From Candidatus Gastranaerophilales bacterium (GTDB taxonomy: Bacteria > Cyanobacteriota > Vampirovibrionia > Gastranaerophilales > Gastranaerophilaceae): a stretch of DNA of 64,000 nucleotides. The notes beneath the pieces were generated by a model. It worked only from the letters and a program-made list of their open reading frames with translations. It was not told the DNA's origin and did not search any database. The translations under genes and the position numbers were made by a program. How positions within the stretch are numbered: position 1 is the first letter of the stretch; each line of letters begins with the position of its first letter. Location of the stretch: NCBI GenBank assembly GCA_944326585.1, contig CALVEN010000002.1, forward strand, positions 124,001 to 188,000. The letters run 5' to 3'. Shown piece by piece: positions 1-9,003 of the stretch.

Positions 1-1722
1 AAGCTTGTTAAAAATACCGGCTACGATGAATATTCGCTGCTTTCCCTGTCTTCAAACGACTATTCAAACATAAATGAAGTTATAAAAGAGCTTGCTGTGG
101 ATTTTAACGAAAAAAAAGTTTCGGTATCTTTGCCGAGCCAGAGAATTGACGGGTTTAACCTTGAGCTTGCAAACCTTGTTCAAAGCGTTAGAAAATCAAC
201 CATGACACTTGCACCGGAGGCCGGAAGCCAGCGGCTGCGGGACGTAATTAAGAAAAATATTACGGAAGACCAAATTCTTGACGCGGTTTTAACACTTTAC
301 GAAAACGGCTGGTCACGGGTGAAATTCTACTTTATCTGCGGACTCCCGACGGAAACCCTTGAAGATATGGACGAATTAGCGGAATTATTAGCAAAAATTA
401 AATACCGCACAAAACAAATTAAAAAAGAAAAAGGTCTGAAACACGGAATGGATATAACCTGCACGCTTTCAATTTTCGTGCCGAAACCGTTTACACCTTT
501 CCAGTGGTGCGGACAGATGAATTTAGACGAGGTTACCGCACATATTCACTATCTGAAAGAGAAAACAGCTCACTTGAAAGGTGTTAAAATAAACTATCAT
601 GAAAAATTTGTGTCACAGATTGAGGCTGTACTTACGCGTGGTGACGTGAGCCTTTGCCGCTATATTGAAGCGCTTTACAAAAAAGGCTGCTACTTAGACG
701 CGTGGGGTGAGTATTTTAATAAAAACATCTGGCAGGAAACCGCAAAAGAATGCGGCTTTGATCTCGCGGAGCTTGCAGAACACACATATTCAACGGATGA
801 AATACTTCCGTGGAATTTTATTGATACGGGACTTGATAAAAATTGGCTTATTAATGAATATAATACTGCCCTAAATGTTGATGAAAACTCCCCCCACATT
901 GTTCCTACCTGCGAAACTAAATGCGTAAATTGCGGTGTCTGCCCGAATTTTAAAACTCATAAGGTTCTGGCAAAACCTTTCAAAGCAAGCGAAAAAGCAC
1001 AAAATCTCGCAAAGCTTGAACCCGTTGATCCGGCAAATTCTCACTGCTGCATACGAGAAACTTACAAATACCGGATTAAATTAACTAAAACCGGCATTTT
1101 AAAATATTTTTCACACCTCGACTGGCAGAATACTTTCTTTAAAGCACTTGCAAGGACTGATTTAAACGTGGCATTTTCGCAGGGGTTTAACCCGTCAATG
1201 AAAGTATCAATGGGGGTTGCACTGCCTTTGTTTGCGGAAAGTTTAACGGAATTCGCCGATATTGAACTTTATGACAACCTCTCGTGCGAAACTATCCGAC
1301 TTAAGTTGGAAAAAGTTTTACCGGAGCAATCCAAAATACTAAGTATTGTAAAACTTGAAAATAGTGCAAAATCCATCGATAATACCGTATTTTGGGCCGA
1401 ATACAAGGTGGAAATTTTCGACCCCGCTCTTTACGATTTTGAAAAATTAGTATATAATACAAACAGAGTTTTATCTTCCGATGAAATTTATATTGAGAAG
1501 AAAAACAAAAAAGGTTTAATTAAAAAAACAGACATCAAACCGTCCGTAAAATCATACAGATTTGAAGAAAATTGTCTGTTCATAGTATTAAAAACGGGTC
1601 AAAACCTTGAAGGCGGCATTCAATCCTTAAGAGCTGACGTTCTTATGAATGAAATCGCCCCCGGTGTGAAGTTTAATATTACGCGCACACGGTTTTTTGA
1701 CGAAAGTTTAAAAGAGTTATAA
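1..1722 (+). CDS. Radical SAM protein fused to DUF2344 domain (5' partial)
   Basis: The reading frame is open from base 1, so the gene starts upstream of the window; the first ATG at 97 is internal because the preceding codons (GYDEYSLLSLSSNDY) continue a typical radical SAM TIM-barrel sequence. Visible parts are the C-terminal half of the barrel (APEAGSQRLRDVI, FYFICGLPTE) and, from about residue 340 of the visible part, a DUF2344 (TIGR03936-type) domain with FSHLDWQNTFFKALARTDL. A Cys-rich linker (CETKCVNCGVCPNF) lies between them. In many bacteria this fusion lies next to RNase E/G, as it does here (15-base gap). The substrate is unknown. The CxxxCxxC cluster-binding motif should lie upstream and cannot be checked. 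Confidence 0.9.
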   Translation, partial: KLVKNTGYDEYSLLSLSSNDYSNINEVIKELAVDFNEKKVSVSLPSQRIDGFNLELANLVQSVRKSTMTLAPEAGSQRLRDVIKKNITEDQILDAVLTLYENGWSRVKFYFICGLPTETLEDMDELAELLAKIKYRTKQIKKEKGLKHGMDITCTLSIFVPKPFTPFQWCGQMNLDEVTAHIHYLKEKTAHLKGVKINYHEKFVSQIEAVLTRGDVSLCRYIEALYKKGCYLDAWGEYFNKNIWQETAKECGFDLAELAEHTYSTDEILPWNFIDTGLDKNWLINEYNTALNVDENSPHIVPTCETKCVNCGVCPNFKTHKVLAKPFKASEKAQNLAKLEPVDPANSHCCIRETYKYRIKLTKTGILKYFSHLDWQNTFFKALARTDLNVAFSQGFNPSMKVSMGVALPLFAESLTEFADIELYDNLSCETIRLKLEKVLPEQSKILSIVKLENSAKSIDNTVFWAEYKVEIFDPALYDFEKLVYNTNRVLSSDEIYIEKKNKKGLIKKTDIKPSVKSYRFEENCLFIVLKTGQNLEGGIQSLRADVLMNEIAPGVKFNITRTRFFDESLKEL

Positions 1723-1737
1723 GAAGGATTTTAAATT

Positions 1738-3432
1738 ATGGGAAACTACAGAAACAACAGAAAGCAACCGCAAATTGACACAAATACGGTTGAAAAGAAA
1801 ATTATTATTGCCGAAAGGGACAACATTGCAGCTGTTTTGGAAAACAAAAAAGTAACCGACTTTTTTATCCACAGAGGCGACGTACTTTTAGGCGATGTTT
1901 ACCTTGCAACGGTTGACAACATTTTGCCGAGTATTGACGCGGCATTTGTAAACGTCGGCAGTGATAAAATGGGATTTTTACACGCTGAAGACGTTATGGG
2001 AAAAGGCACCTTAAAAGAAAAACTTAAACCCAAACAAAAACTCATAGTTCAGGTTGTAAAAGAACCTACAGGACACAAAGGTCCGAGAGTTACAACGGAA
2101 ATCAGCCTTCCCGGGAGATTTCTGGTATTGATGCCTTATGAACCGGGCGTCAGCGTCAGCAAAAAAATCGAAAATTCCAAAGAAAGAGCAAGACTTAAGG
2201 CAATTATGAACCTTATAAAACCTGTCGGCGTCGGCGTAATCATCAGAACCGAAGCTGAAGGGCAGACTGAGGCAGATATTCAGGAGGATTTAGAAATTCT
2301 TCTTGAAAAATGGAATAACATCATAACATCCGCCGAAACCCTCACTCCACCGAACTTAATCTACAGAGATCAAGACTTGTTATACAGGGTAATCAGAGAA
2401 GCCTGCACTGATGATGTTAAAGAAATCGTTGTGGATACGGCTTTTGCTCTCAACAGAGTTCAAAACCTGCTCCAGAACTGGCATATGAATAAAAATATTC
2501 AGGTGACTTTATACAAAGGCACAGAACCGCTGCTTATTGCAACGGATATTCACAAAGAAATCAAAGCGGCCTTGAATGTGAAGGTAAATATGCCCTCCGG
2601 CGGATATCTCTTTATCCAGCAGACAGAAGCTTTGACGGTAATCGACGTCAACAGCGGCAAATTTACAAGTTCCGCAACTCAGGACGAAACTATTTTGAAA
2701 ACAAATATTGAAGCCGTTCATGAAATTGCGCGTCAGTTAAGACTTAGAAACATAGGCGGTATGGTAATTATAGACTTTATTGACATGATTTCCCGCGCGG
2801 ATAAGCTTGCTATTATGGAAGAATTGGAAATCGCACTTGAGCCTGACAAAGCAAAACCTCAGGTTGGTCAATTGTCTGATTTGGGACTGGTTGAACTTAC
2901 GCGCCACAGACAGGGTCAGTCTTTATCAGAAATTTTCACAAGAAAATGCCCGCACTGTCAGGGAACAGGCTACTTTATGAATGAATTCAACTTCTCTACT
3001 CCGACTGCAGAAGGCGAATACCGCGCAAAACAGGCTAAAACTAAACTTCCTATTTCAAATAACTTCAAAAAGAAAAATAACAAACCTCAGGAAGTTCAGG
3101 CAGAAGCCGCCGTTGTTGAACAGCCGCAAAATAACCAGCCTGTAGAAATTGAAGTTGAAAATCCGGCACAGGTTGCGCAAGAAAACGCAAAACGCGATAA
3201 CAAACGCAAAAATAACCGCAAAAAATTCAACAAAAAAACAACTGAAAATGAAATTCCGACAGCAGAAACCGTTCTGAAACCGAACGAAGAAATTAAACCG
3301 GTTGTGACAGAAGAAAAACCTGTCGAAACAGAACCGGCAGAAAATGAAGCTGCAAAAGACGAAAAACCAAAACGCAAACGCACAACAACACGAAAACCGC
3401 GTGCAAAAAAAAGTGAGGCAAAAGTTGAATAA
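1738..3432 (+). CDS. rng: Ribonuclease E/G family protein
   Basis: Endoribonuclease of the Rne/Rng family, 564 aa, acting in mRNA turnover and rRNA maturation. An S1-type RNA-binding segment lies at about residues 40-120 (GDVYLATVDNILPSIDAAFVNVG). The catalytic core has the metal-binding aspartates in LTVIDVNSGKF and MVIIDFIDM, and the zinc-link cysteines are in KCPHCQGTGYF. From about residue 410 the protein becomes a low-complexity Lys/Glu/Pro/Asn tail ending in Arg/Lys-rich segments, as in cyanobacterial RNase E where the tail binds partners. It follows the radical SAM gene with a good ribosome site (AAGGA) at 1724. Rng and Rne are hard to separate from sequence alone. Confidence 0.93.
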   Translation: MGNYRNNRKQPQIDTNTVEKKIIIAERDNIAAVLENKKVTDFFIHRGDVLLGDVYLATVDNILPSIDAAFVNVGSDKMGFLHAEDVMGKGTLKEKLKPKQKLIVQVVKEPTGHKGPRVTTEISLPGRFLVLMPYEPGVSVSKKIENSKERARLKAIMNLIKPVGVGVIIRTEAEGQTEADIQEDLEILLEKWNNIITSAETLTPPNLIYRDQDLLYRVIREACTDDVKEIVVDTAFALNRVQNLLQNWHMNKNIQVTLYKGTEPLLIATDIHKEIKAALNVKVNMPSGGYLFIQQTEALTVIDVNSGKFTSSATQDETILKTNIEAVHEIARQLRLRNIGGMVIIDFIDMISRADKLAIMEELEIALEPDKAKPQVGQLSDLGLVELTRHRQGQSLSEIFTRKCPHCQGTGYFMNEFNFSTPTAEGEYRAKQAKTKLPISNNFKKKNNKPQEVQAEAAVVEQPQNNQPVEIEVENPAQVAQENAKRDNKRKNNRKKFNKKTTENEIPTAETVLKPNEEIKPVVTEEKPVETEPAENEAAKDEKPKRKRTTTRKPRAKKSEAKVE

Positions 3433-3721
3433 TAAAACTTTTTTAAAAACTTTAATTATACCGGCAGCAGTGATGATTTTCACTGCACTGCCGGCTTTTT
3501 GCGCACCTGAGTTTTCTATTAAACAGACTGCGGTTAAATTTCTGCTTGCCATGGGCGGCGTTGCGCTATCATCAATTATAATTTATGCAGGACTGACAAT
3601 TTATAACAAAATATTTGTCCGTAAAAAATCAATAACGTTCAATCAGGAAGATTCCCTGTCAACACCCGACAATATTGATGATGCTGTTGACTTTTTTATC
3701 CAGAAAAACAAATTAAGGTAA
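3425..3721 (+). CDS. Small membrane protein, unknown function
   Basis: 98 aa, not recognised. I place the start at TTG 3425, inside the end of the RNase gene, because GTGAGG precedes it at suitable distance and the protein then begins with a clean signal-like segment (LKTLIIPAAVMIFTALPAFCA). The in-frame ATG at 3344 would add a highly charged stretch that is only the RNase tail read in another frame. A second hydrophobic segment at about residues 36-60 (FLLAMGGVALSSIIIYAGL) is followed by a cytoplasmic tail. It is probably an inner-membrane protein co-transcribed with the prepilin-like gene 2 bases downstream. Confidence 0.65.
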   Translation: MNNKTFLKTLIIPAAVMIFTALPAFCAPEFSIKQTAVKFLLAMGGVALSSIIIYAGLTIYNKIFVRKKSITFNQEDSLSTPDNIDDAVDFFIQKNKLR

Positions 3722-3723
3722 GT

Positions 3724-3966
3724 ATGAAAAAAGGCTTTGGCGTAATAGAATTATTAATAGCATTTTTGCTCATAAGCATTATTGTTGCCGGATTTATGAA
3801 TATGACATTAATGCAGATGAAAAACGGACAAATAGAGCACACACGGCTTGAAGAAGTTCAAAATCAAGCAGATGAAATGATTAATGAGATAGAAGATATC
3901 CGTCAAAAAAATCTTGAATATGAAGAAGATTTGCTTAACGAGCAGACTCAAAATTCTTATGAATAA
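3724..3966 (+). CDS. Short type IV prepilin-like protein
   Basis: 80 aa. It begins MKKGFGVIELLIAFLLISII, a class III signal: basic residues, Gly before the cleavage point, Phe +1, Glu +5 and a hydrophobic helix. The rest is a short charged coiled segment rich in Glu and Gln, with no globular pilin head, so it is a minor pseudopilin or a small anchor rather than a major pilin. It lies 2 bases after the upstream small membrane protein gene and its last 32 bases overlap the convergent panE gene. Confidence 0.7.
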   Translation: MKKGFGVIELLIAFLLISIIVAGFMNMTLMQMKNGQIEHTRLEEVQNQADEMINEIEDIRQKNLEYEEDLLNEQTQNSYE

Positions 3967-4858
3967 TCTCAAACATTTCGTACATAAATTGATTATACGG
4001 AACCGGAATATTATGTTTTTTTCCGAATTCAATCATGGCACCGGCGAACATTTCAACCTCTGTTTTGCGACCTGCAAGAACATCCTGCAGCATGGATGTT
4101 TTGCCGTCCGGAATCATTTTTGAAATATCTTCAAACGCTTCATCAAGCATAATCTCCGTATTTTTAACCCCTTCCGCCTTTGCAACCGATTGAACTTCTT
4201 TCATCAATTTTTTTGCAAACTCAAGAAACTTTTCATTTGAATTCATCTCGCCGAATGTCATCCGTAAAATTGCCGACGGCTGGTTTGTACTTACATTCAT
4301 CATGAATTTAAGCCAGAGGGCATGCACCATATCGTCAGGAATTTCATAATCAATTCCGACACGGTCAAAATATTCTTTCACACGTAATTCATTGGATTTA
4401 TCAAAATCTTTTGAACCGAAAACGATTTTTCCCGTGCCGTCATGAGTTATAAATCTGCCATCTCTCATTGCGCTATGTCCGATGAAATACGACAAAAGCA
4501 GTTTATCCCAGCCATATTCTTTTGCAATAATACTTTCGGATGTTACGCCGTTTAGGAGTGAAAGTATTATTGTATCATCTTTTACAAAATTTTTGATATT
4601 TTGAACAGCATCATTCAAACCGTTGAGTTTCGTTGCAATTATGACCAAATCCGCTTTAAAATCTCTATTATCCGGTAAAATATAATCAAAATACAACTCT
4701 TTTCCGTTAAAAATCATAGGATTTTTTGAGTATTTTTCAAGTCTTGATTTATCAACAAGGATTTTCAAACTATCCGGGCTGAAATTTTGAATTTTTTGGG
4801 CATAAATGCTTCCTACAGCACCAATTCCGCATATTAAAACATTTTTTATCTCTCTCAT
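3935..4858 (-). CDS. panE: 2-dehydropantoate 2-reductase (ketopantoate reductase)
   Basis: 307 aa, normal length for the PanE/ApbA family, which reduces ketopantoate to pantoate with NADPH in CoA synthesis. The N-terminal Rossmann motif is CGIGAVGSIYAQ, and the C-terminal helical domain carries the catalytic-lysine region ALWLKFMMNVSTNQPSAIL. It is divergent from murC. A TGCTATGAT extended -10 (4868-4876) ends 9 bases before the ATG and no Shine-Dalgarno is visible, so the transcript probably has a very short leader. Because family members vary in substrate (2-oxo acids), the exact substrate is not certain. Confidence 0.88.
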   Translation of the reverse strand: MREIKNVLICGIGAVGSIYAQKIQNFSPDSLKILVDKSRLEKYSKNPMIFNGKELYFDYILPDNRDFKADLVIIATKLNGLNDAVQNIKNFVKDDTIILSLLNGVTSESIIAKEYGWDKLLLSYFIGHSAMRDGRFITHDGTGKIVFGSKDFDKSNELRVKEYFDRVGIDYEIPDDMVHALWLKFMMNVSTNQPSAILRMTFGEMNSNEKFLEFAKKLMKEVQSVAKAEGVKNTEIMLDEAFEDISKMIPDGKTSMLQDVLAGRKTEVEMFAGAMIEFGKKHNIPVPYNQFMYEMFEIIHKNFESAR

Positions 4859-4867
4859 TATGTTTTT

Positions 4868-4876
4868 ATCATAGCA
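4868..4876 (-). promoter_or_regulatory. Extended -10 promoter of panE
   Basis: On the minus strand the sequence reads TGCTATGAT, a TGn-type extended -10, nine bases from the panE start codon. No clear -35 element is visible. Confidence 0.45.
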
Positions 4877-4962
4877 TAAATAAAATATATTAAAAATTAT
4901 AACATTCCGCCCACGTGAGTTTTTTTAGTATTATAATAGAAAAAGTAACAGGGGATAAAAAA

Positions 4963-6330
4963 TTGAGAGAGAAATATTATTTTATTGCAATAGGCGGAAT
5001 AGGAATGAGCGGTCTGGCTAAGTACCTTTTGGAAAACGGATATGAGGTATCAGGTTCGGACATTAATGACAGCAAATATATTGATAAATTACGCGATTTG
5101 GGCGCAAAAGTTTATATAGGACACGACGAAAAAAATCTTCCCGAAGATTGCATTGTTGTTGCAAGTACTGCAATCAAAGAAAATAACCCGGAATTGCAAA
5201 AAGCACGCAGACTCGGACTTACGGTCATGCATAGATCAGACGTACTTGCAAAATTATCCAAAATGGGTAAATTTTTTATAGGATTTTCCGGCACACACGG
5301 CAAAACCACAACCAGCGGACTTTGCTCTTACGTTATGGAAAAAGCCGGACTTAAGCCGTCTTATGTCGTCGGCGGCATGCTGCCTGACATAGGAACAAAT
5401 GCACATTCTCAAGACGGAAAATTTTTCTGTGCCGAATTGGATGAAAGCGACGGTACAATCGTTAAATATTCGCCTGATGTCGTTGTAGTTAATAATCTTG
5501 AGGCTGATCATCTGGATTTTTACAAAAATGGTTTAACATCTATTATTGAAACTTTTGACAAATTTATTTCAAATCTTAAACCTGATGCGAAAGTTTTGAT
5601 AAATAATGACTGTAAAGGCGCAGTACAATTAAAAGGCGGAAATTTTATCACCTATGGCTTAAATAATGCTGATTACACGGCAAAAAATATTGAATACAAT
5701 GAAGATTTTACAACTTTTGATATTTATTATAAGGGTGAATTTTTATCGGATATGAAAATCTGCCTAAAAGGTCAGCATAACGTCTATAATTCACTGGCTG
5801 TTTTTGCGGCATTGAGAGAATCCGGCATTGATACGGATATTATAAAGCCGTATTTTGCAACGTTTACGGGTATGGGACGGCGTTTTCAAAAAGTTTGTGA
5901 ATTTGACGGAATATCCGTTTATGATGATTACGCGCATCATCCGACTGAAATTAAGGCAACGCTTTCTTCCGCAAAATCTTTTAAAGGAAGAAATGTTATA
6001 GCTGTTTTCCAACCGCACAGGTACACAAGGCTGCAAAGTTTATGGAATGAATTTTTACATGCATTTGACGATGTAAACCACGTTGTTGTAACGGATGTTT
6101 ATGCAGCATCAGAAACTCCGATTGACGGAATTGATTCCGAAAAATTCGCTGAAGAATTATCCCAAAAACATTCGGTTGAATATATTCCGGGCAGTATTAA
6201 AGAAGTTGCGGAAAAACTGCTGCCGAAATTGAAATCAGGGGATATTTTAATCGGACTCGGCGCAGGTACAATTACAAATCTTGGAAAAGAACTTTTGAGG
6301 TTAAGCAAGGAGACCGTCAATGCTTCTTGA
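4963..6330 (+). CDS. murC: UDP-N-acetylmuramate--L-alanine ligase
   Basis: Adds L-Ala to UDP-MurNAc, the first amino-acid step of peptidoglycan precursor synthesis. I place the start at TTG 4963, which has AGGGG at 4950-4954 eight bases upstream and gives the usual MurC opening (REKYYFIAIGGIGMSGLA). An in-frame GTG at 4915 would add 16 residues with no ribosome site. The ATP loop is GTHGKTTTSG, the central-domain motif is ELDESDGT, and the C-terminal domain has DDYAHHPTEI. About 455 aa, normal length. It is the first gene of a tight murC-murB-ddl-ftsQ run. Confidence 0.96.
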   Translation: MREKYYFIAIGGIGMSGLAKYLLENGYEVSGSDINDSKYIDKLRDLGAKVYIGHDEKNLPEDCIVVASTAIKENNPELQKARRLGLTVMHRSDVLAKLSKMGKFFIGFSGTHGKTTTSGLCSYVMEKAGLKPSYVVGGMLPDIGTNAHSQDGKFFCAELDESDGTIVKYSPDVVVVNNLEADHLDFYKNGLTSIIETFDKFISNLKPDAKVLINNDCKGAVQLKGGNFITYGLNNADYTAKNIEYNEDFTTFDIYYKGEFLSDMKICLKGQHNVYNSLAVFAALRESGIDTDIIKPYFATFTGMGRRFQKVCEFDGISVYDDYAHHPTEIKATLSSAKSFKGRNVIAVFQPHRYTRLQSLWNEFLHAFDDVNHVVVTDVYAASETPIDGIDSEKFAEELSQKHSVEYIPGSIKEVAEKLLPKLKSGDILIGLGAGTITNLGKELLRLSKETVNAS

Positions 6331-7234
6331 AACTGATTATGATATTTCAAAACTAACATCATTCAAAATCGGCGGAAAGGTTAAAAAAGTCTATTTTCCG
6401 GAAAGTGTTGATGAATTTACGCAAATATTAAAAACAGAACCTGATGCTTTGGTCGTTGGGAATTTATCAAATATTCTGGTTTCATCAAAAGGTTACAACG
6501 GAATTTTAATCTGTACAAAACGTATGGATGAAATCGAATTTGAAGGGAATATTGTAACCGCAAGCGCCGGCGTCAGGGGAACAAAATTATCCAAACTTGC
6601 GGCGGCAGAAAGGTTAAGCGGATTGGAATTTATGATAGCATTTCCGGGTTCCGTTGGCGGTGAAGTTTATATGAATGCCGGCGCTCACGGTCAAATGATT
6701 GCTGATGTTTTGAAAACCGCAAGAATTTATTCACCGGATACCGGAATAATTGAGCTTTCAAATGATGAAATGGGATTTGATTACAGAACATCAATATGTC
6801 AGAAAAAGCCTTATATTGTTTTAGATGCCGCATTTGAATTAACGCCCGATAGTGCCGAAAATATTCAGGAAAGAATGAATAAAAATTTGAATTTTCGTCA
6901 AGACAAACAACCGTCATTAACATTACCGAACTGCGGAAGCGTATTTAAAAATCCGGAAAATGATTCTGCGGGACGTTTGTTGGAATCTGTTGGCGCAAAA
7001 GAATTTAGAGCAGGCGGTGCAAGAGTTTTTGAAAAACATGCGAATTTTATTATAAATGAAAATTCCGCGACATCATTGGATGTCTTGACATTAATGGATA
7101 AAATGTCATCAGCTGTTGAAAATAAATACGGTATAAAATTAGTGCCTGAAGTCAGATATTTGGGCGGGAATGATGAAAGAGAGGTTGAATTATGCAGAAA
7201 ATTACAAATAGAATCGATAAAAATTCAAAAATAG
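6320..7234 (+). CDS. murB: UDP-N-acetylenolpyruvoylglucosamine reductase
   Basis: FAD-dependent enzyme that reduces UDP-GlcNAc-enolpyruvate to UDP-MurNAc. 304 aa, type II-like size. Motifs seen are LTSFKIGGK near the N-terminus, GLEFMIAFPGSVGGEVYMNAG in the FAD domain, and NCGSVFKNP carrying the catalytic serine, followed by AGRLLESVGAKEFRAGGA and the terminal VPEVRYLG. It overlaps the end of murC by 11 bases, indicating translational coupling. Confidence 0.96.
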   Translation: MLLETDYDISKLTSFKIGGKVKKVYFPESVDEFTQILKTEPDALVVGNLSNILVSSKGYNGILICTKRMDEIEFEGNIVTASAGVRGTKLSKLAAAERLSGLEFMIAFPGSVGGEVYMNAGAHGQMIADVLKTARIYSPDTGIIELSNDEMGFDYRTSICQKKPYIVLDAAFELTPDSAENIQERMNKNLNFRQDKQPSLTLPNCGSVFKNPENDSAGRLLESVGAKEFRAGGARVFEKHANFIINENSATSLDVLTLMDKMSSAVENKYGIKLVPEVRYLGGNDEREVELCRKLQIESIKIQK

Positions 7235-8142
7235 CAGTATTATGCGGTGGACTTTCATCAGAAGCCGAAGTTTCAATGCGTTCAGGCAAAGGCTGCTATG
7301 AAGCGCTTAAAAGACTCGGATTTGATAACAGTGAACTTGTTGTTGTAGATAAAGATATTGCTTTAAAACTCAAAGAAGGTCATTACGATTACGCATTCAA
7401 TGCTTTGCACGGCAAATACGGCGAGGACGGATGTATTCAGGGAATTTTAGAAATTTTAAGAATACCATATGCAGGCTGCGGTGTTATGGCAAGTTCTGTT
7501 TGTATGAATAAAGAATTTACCAAAAGAATTCTTTCTACAAATCCCGATATCATTATGGCAAGATCAGCATTTGTTAAAAAAGGCGAAGATATTTTTGAAA
7601 AGACGGCGGATTTGGAATATCCTTTGTTCGTAAAGCCCGTGAGTGAAGGTTCGAGCTTCGGTATGACAAAGGTTGATAAAAGAGAAGACTTAAAAGACGC
7701 TTACGAAACTGCCGTAAAATACAACGACGATGTACTTGTTGAAGAATTTATAGACGGATTTTTTGTAACCGTAGGAGTTCTTGAAGCTGACGGCAAGCCT
7801 TTTGCAACCGAAATTCTTGAAATCAGACCGAAAAATGAATGGTATGACTTTGAAGCTAAATACACTCAAGGGATGTCTGATTTCATATGTCCGGCAAATT
7901 TGTCGCCCGAGGTTACGGAATACGTAAAAGAACTTGCCGTAAAAGCTTTTGAAACAGCAGGCTGCAGCGGAGTTTCAAGAATTGACTTTATGATGAAAGA
8001 TGATATTCCTTATTTGTTGGAAATCAATACAAGCCCCGGTATGACAGCAACAAGCGATTTACCGGCACAGGCTCTTGCTATGGGCATTGATTATGACAAT
8101 TTGGTATTACTGATATTGAACAGCGCAGGATTAAATAAATAA
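7192..8142 (+). CDS. ddl: D-alanine--D-alanine ligase
   Basis: Makes the D-Ala-D-Ala terminus of the peptidoglycan stem. 316 aa with an ATP-grasp fold: VLCGGLSSEAEVSMRSG at the N-terminus, FNALHGKYGEDGCIQG, the ATP-binding FVKPVSEGSSFGMTKV, VEEFIDG, and the magnesium-site end LEINTSPGMT. The start lies inside murB (43-base overlap), but GAGAGG at 7180 precedes it and the N-terminus fits the family. The small Tyr/Phe omega-loop residue (YDFEAKYTQGMS) suggests normal D-Ala rather than D-lactate specificity; that is inference. Confidence 0.95.
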   Translation: MQKITNRIDKNSKIAVLCGGLSSEAEVSMRSGKGCYEALKRLGFDNSELVVVDKDIALKLKEGHYDYAFNALHGKYGEDGCIQGILEILRIPYAGCGVMASSVCMNKEFTKRILSTNPDIIMARSAFVKKGEDIFEKTADLEYPLFVKPVSEGSSFGMTKVDKREDLKDAYETAVKYNDDVLVEEFIDGFFVTVGVLEADGKPFATEILEIRPKNEWYDFEAKYTQGMSDFICPANLSPEVTEYVKELAVKAFETAGCSGVSRIDFMMKDDIPYLLEINTSPGMTATSDLPAQALAMGIDYDNLVLLILNSAGLNK

Positions 8143-8993
8143 TGACAGATTACGAAGAATTTGAAAGTCCGGAAGAACTTTTAAAAACCAAACAACGAGA
8201 GAGAAAAATACGAAAAGGCAAGAAAAAACAAAGCTTTTTCAAAGCTCTGCTGCGTTTTTTAACAGGATGCGGCGTAATTTTCGGAGTCTATTATTTTTCA
8301 ACTTTCAGCGGCTGGTATCTGCCTTCAACAACCTTTAAAAATCCTGATCCCTCGCGTATTCAAATTGTAGATAACAAAATTGTAAAAATTCAAAAAATAA
8401 AAAATGTGATAAAAGATATAGAGGTACCGAAAGTCCCTCTGTATATGGCAAATTTAAACGAGTTAAAATATAAATTAATGTCACTCGCGCCGGTTGATGA
8501 GGTTTATATAAGGAGATATGCTTTTCCTGCAAGAATTTTAATAATTATCAGAGAAGCCATGCCCGTTTTAACTATTGCTCCTGATGAAAAAGTTAAACCC
8601 GTTGCGGCATTCACAAGGGAAGGCCGTTTGATAATCGGATCGGATTATCTGCCGCTGCCCGAAGAATATAAAACCGTTAAAGTTTTATCTTACGGCAATA
8701 AAGGCGATGATTACAGAAAATGGGATGAAAATAAAATAAGACAGATTTTAAGAATTGCCAAATATGTTGAAACTTTTTCGCGTGAAAAAATTGAATACAT
8801 TGATATGCGGAATCCTGACGATATTTATGTAAAAATTGAGACAGTTCCTGTTCGGCTCGGGCAGCTTGATTCAAATATTTATGAAAGGATTAAACGCATT
8901 CCGTCAATTCTGCCTCAAGTCGAAAAAGTCAAGGGCAAGGTTAAATATATTGATTTGAGCTGGGAAAAAGTTAATTATCTGAAATTGGAATAA
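8142..8993 (+). CDS. ftsQ: FtsQ/DivIB-type cell division protein
   Basis: 283 aa. It has a basic cytoplasmic N-terminus (KTKQRERKIRKGKKKQ), one membrane segment at about residues 35-52 (LRFLTGCGVIFGVYYFSTF), a POTRA-like region (about 75-140, with DEVYIRRYAFPARILIIIRE) and the beta domain that follows (VAAFTREGRLI). The start overlaps the ddl stop by one base. FtsQ links the FtsA/FtsZ ring to the FtsW/FtsI septal synthase. Here ftsA and ftsZ do not follow; nadE does, so the division cluster is broken after ftsQ. Confidence 0.85.
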   Translation: MTDYEEFESPEELLKTKQRERKIRKGKKKQSFFKALLRFLTGCGVIFGVYYFSTFSGWYLPSTTFKNPDPSRIQIVDNKIVKIQKIKNVIKDIEVPKVPLYMANLNELKYKLMSLAPVDEVYIRRYAFPARILIIIREAMPVLTIAPDEKVKPVAAFTREGRLIIGSDYLPLPEEYKTVKVLSYGNKGDDYRKWDENKIRQILRIAKYVETFSREKIEYIDMRNPDDIYVKIETVPVRLGQLDSNIYERIKRIPSILPQVEKVKGKVKYIDLSWEKVNYLKLE

Positions 8994-9003
8994 AGGAGTA
9001 ATA

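Noticed and set aside
3055-3552. Phe/Cys-rich minus-strand ORFs under the RNase E/G tail
   Set aside because: They are shadows of the Lys/Glu-rich tail on the other strand.
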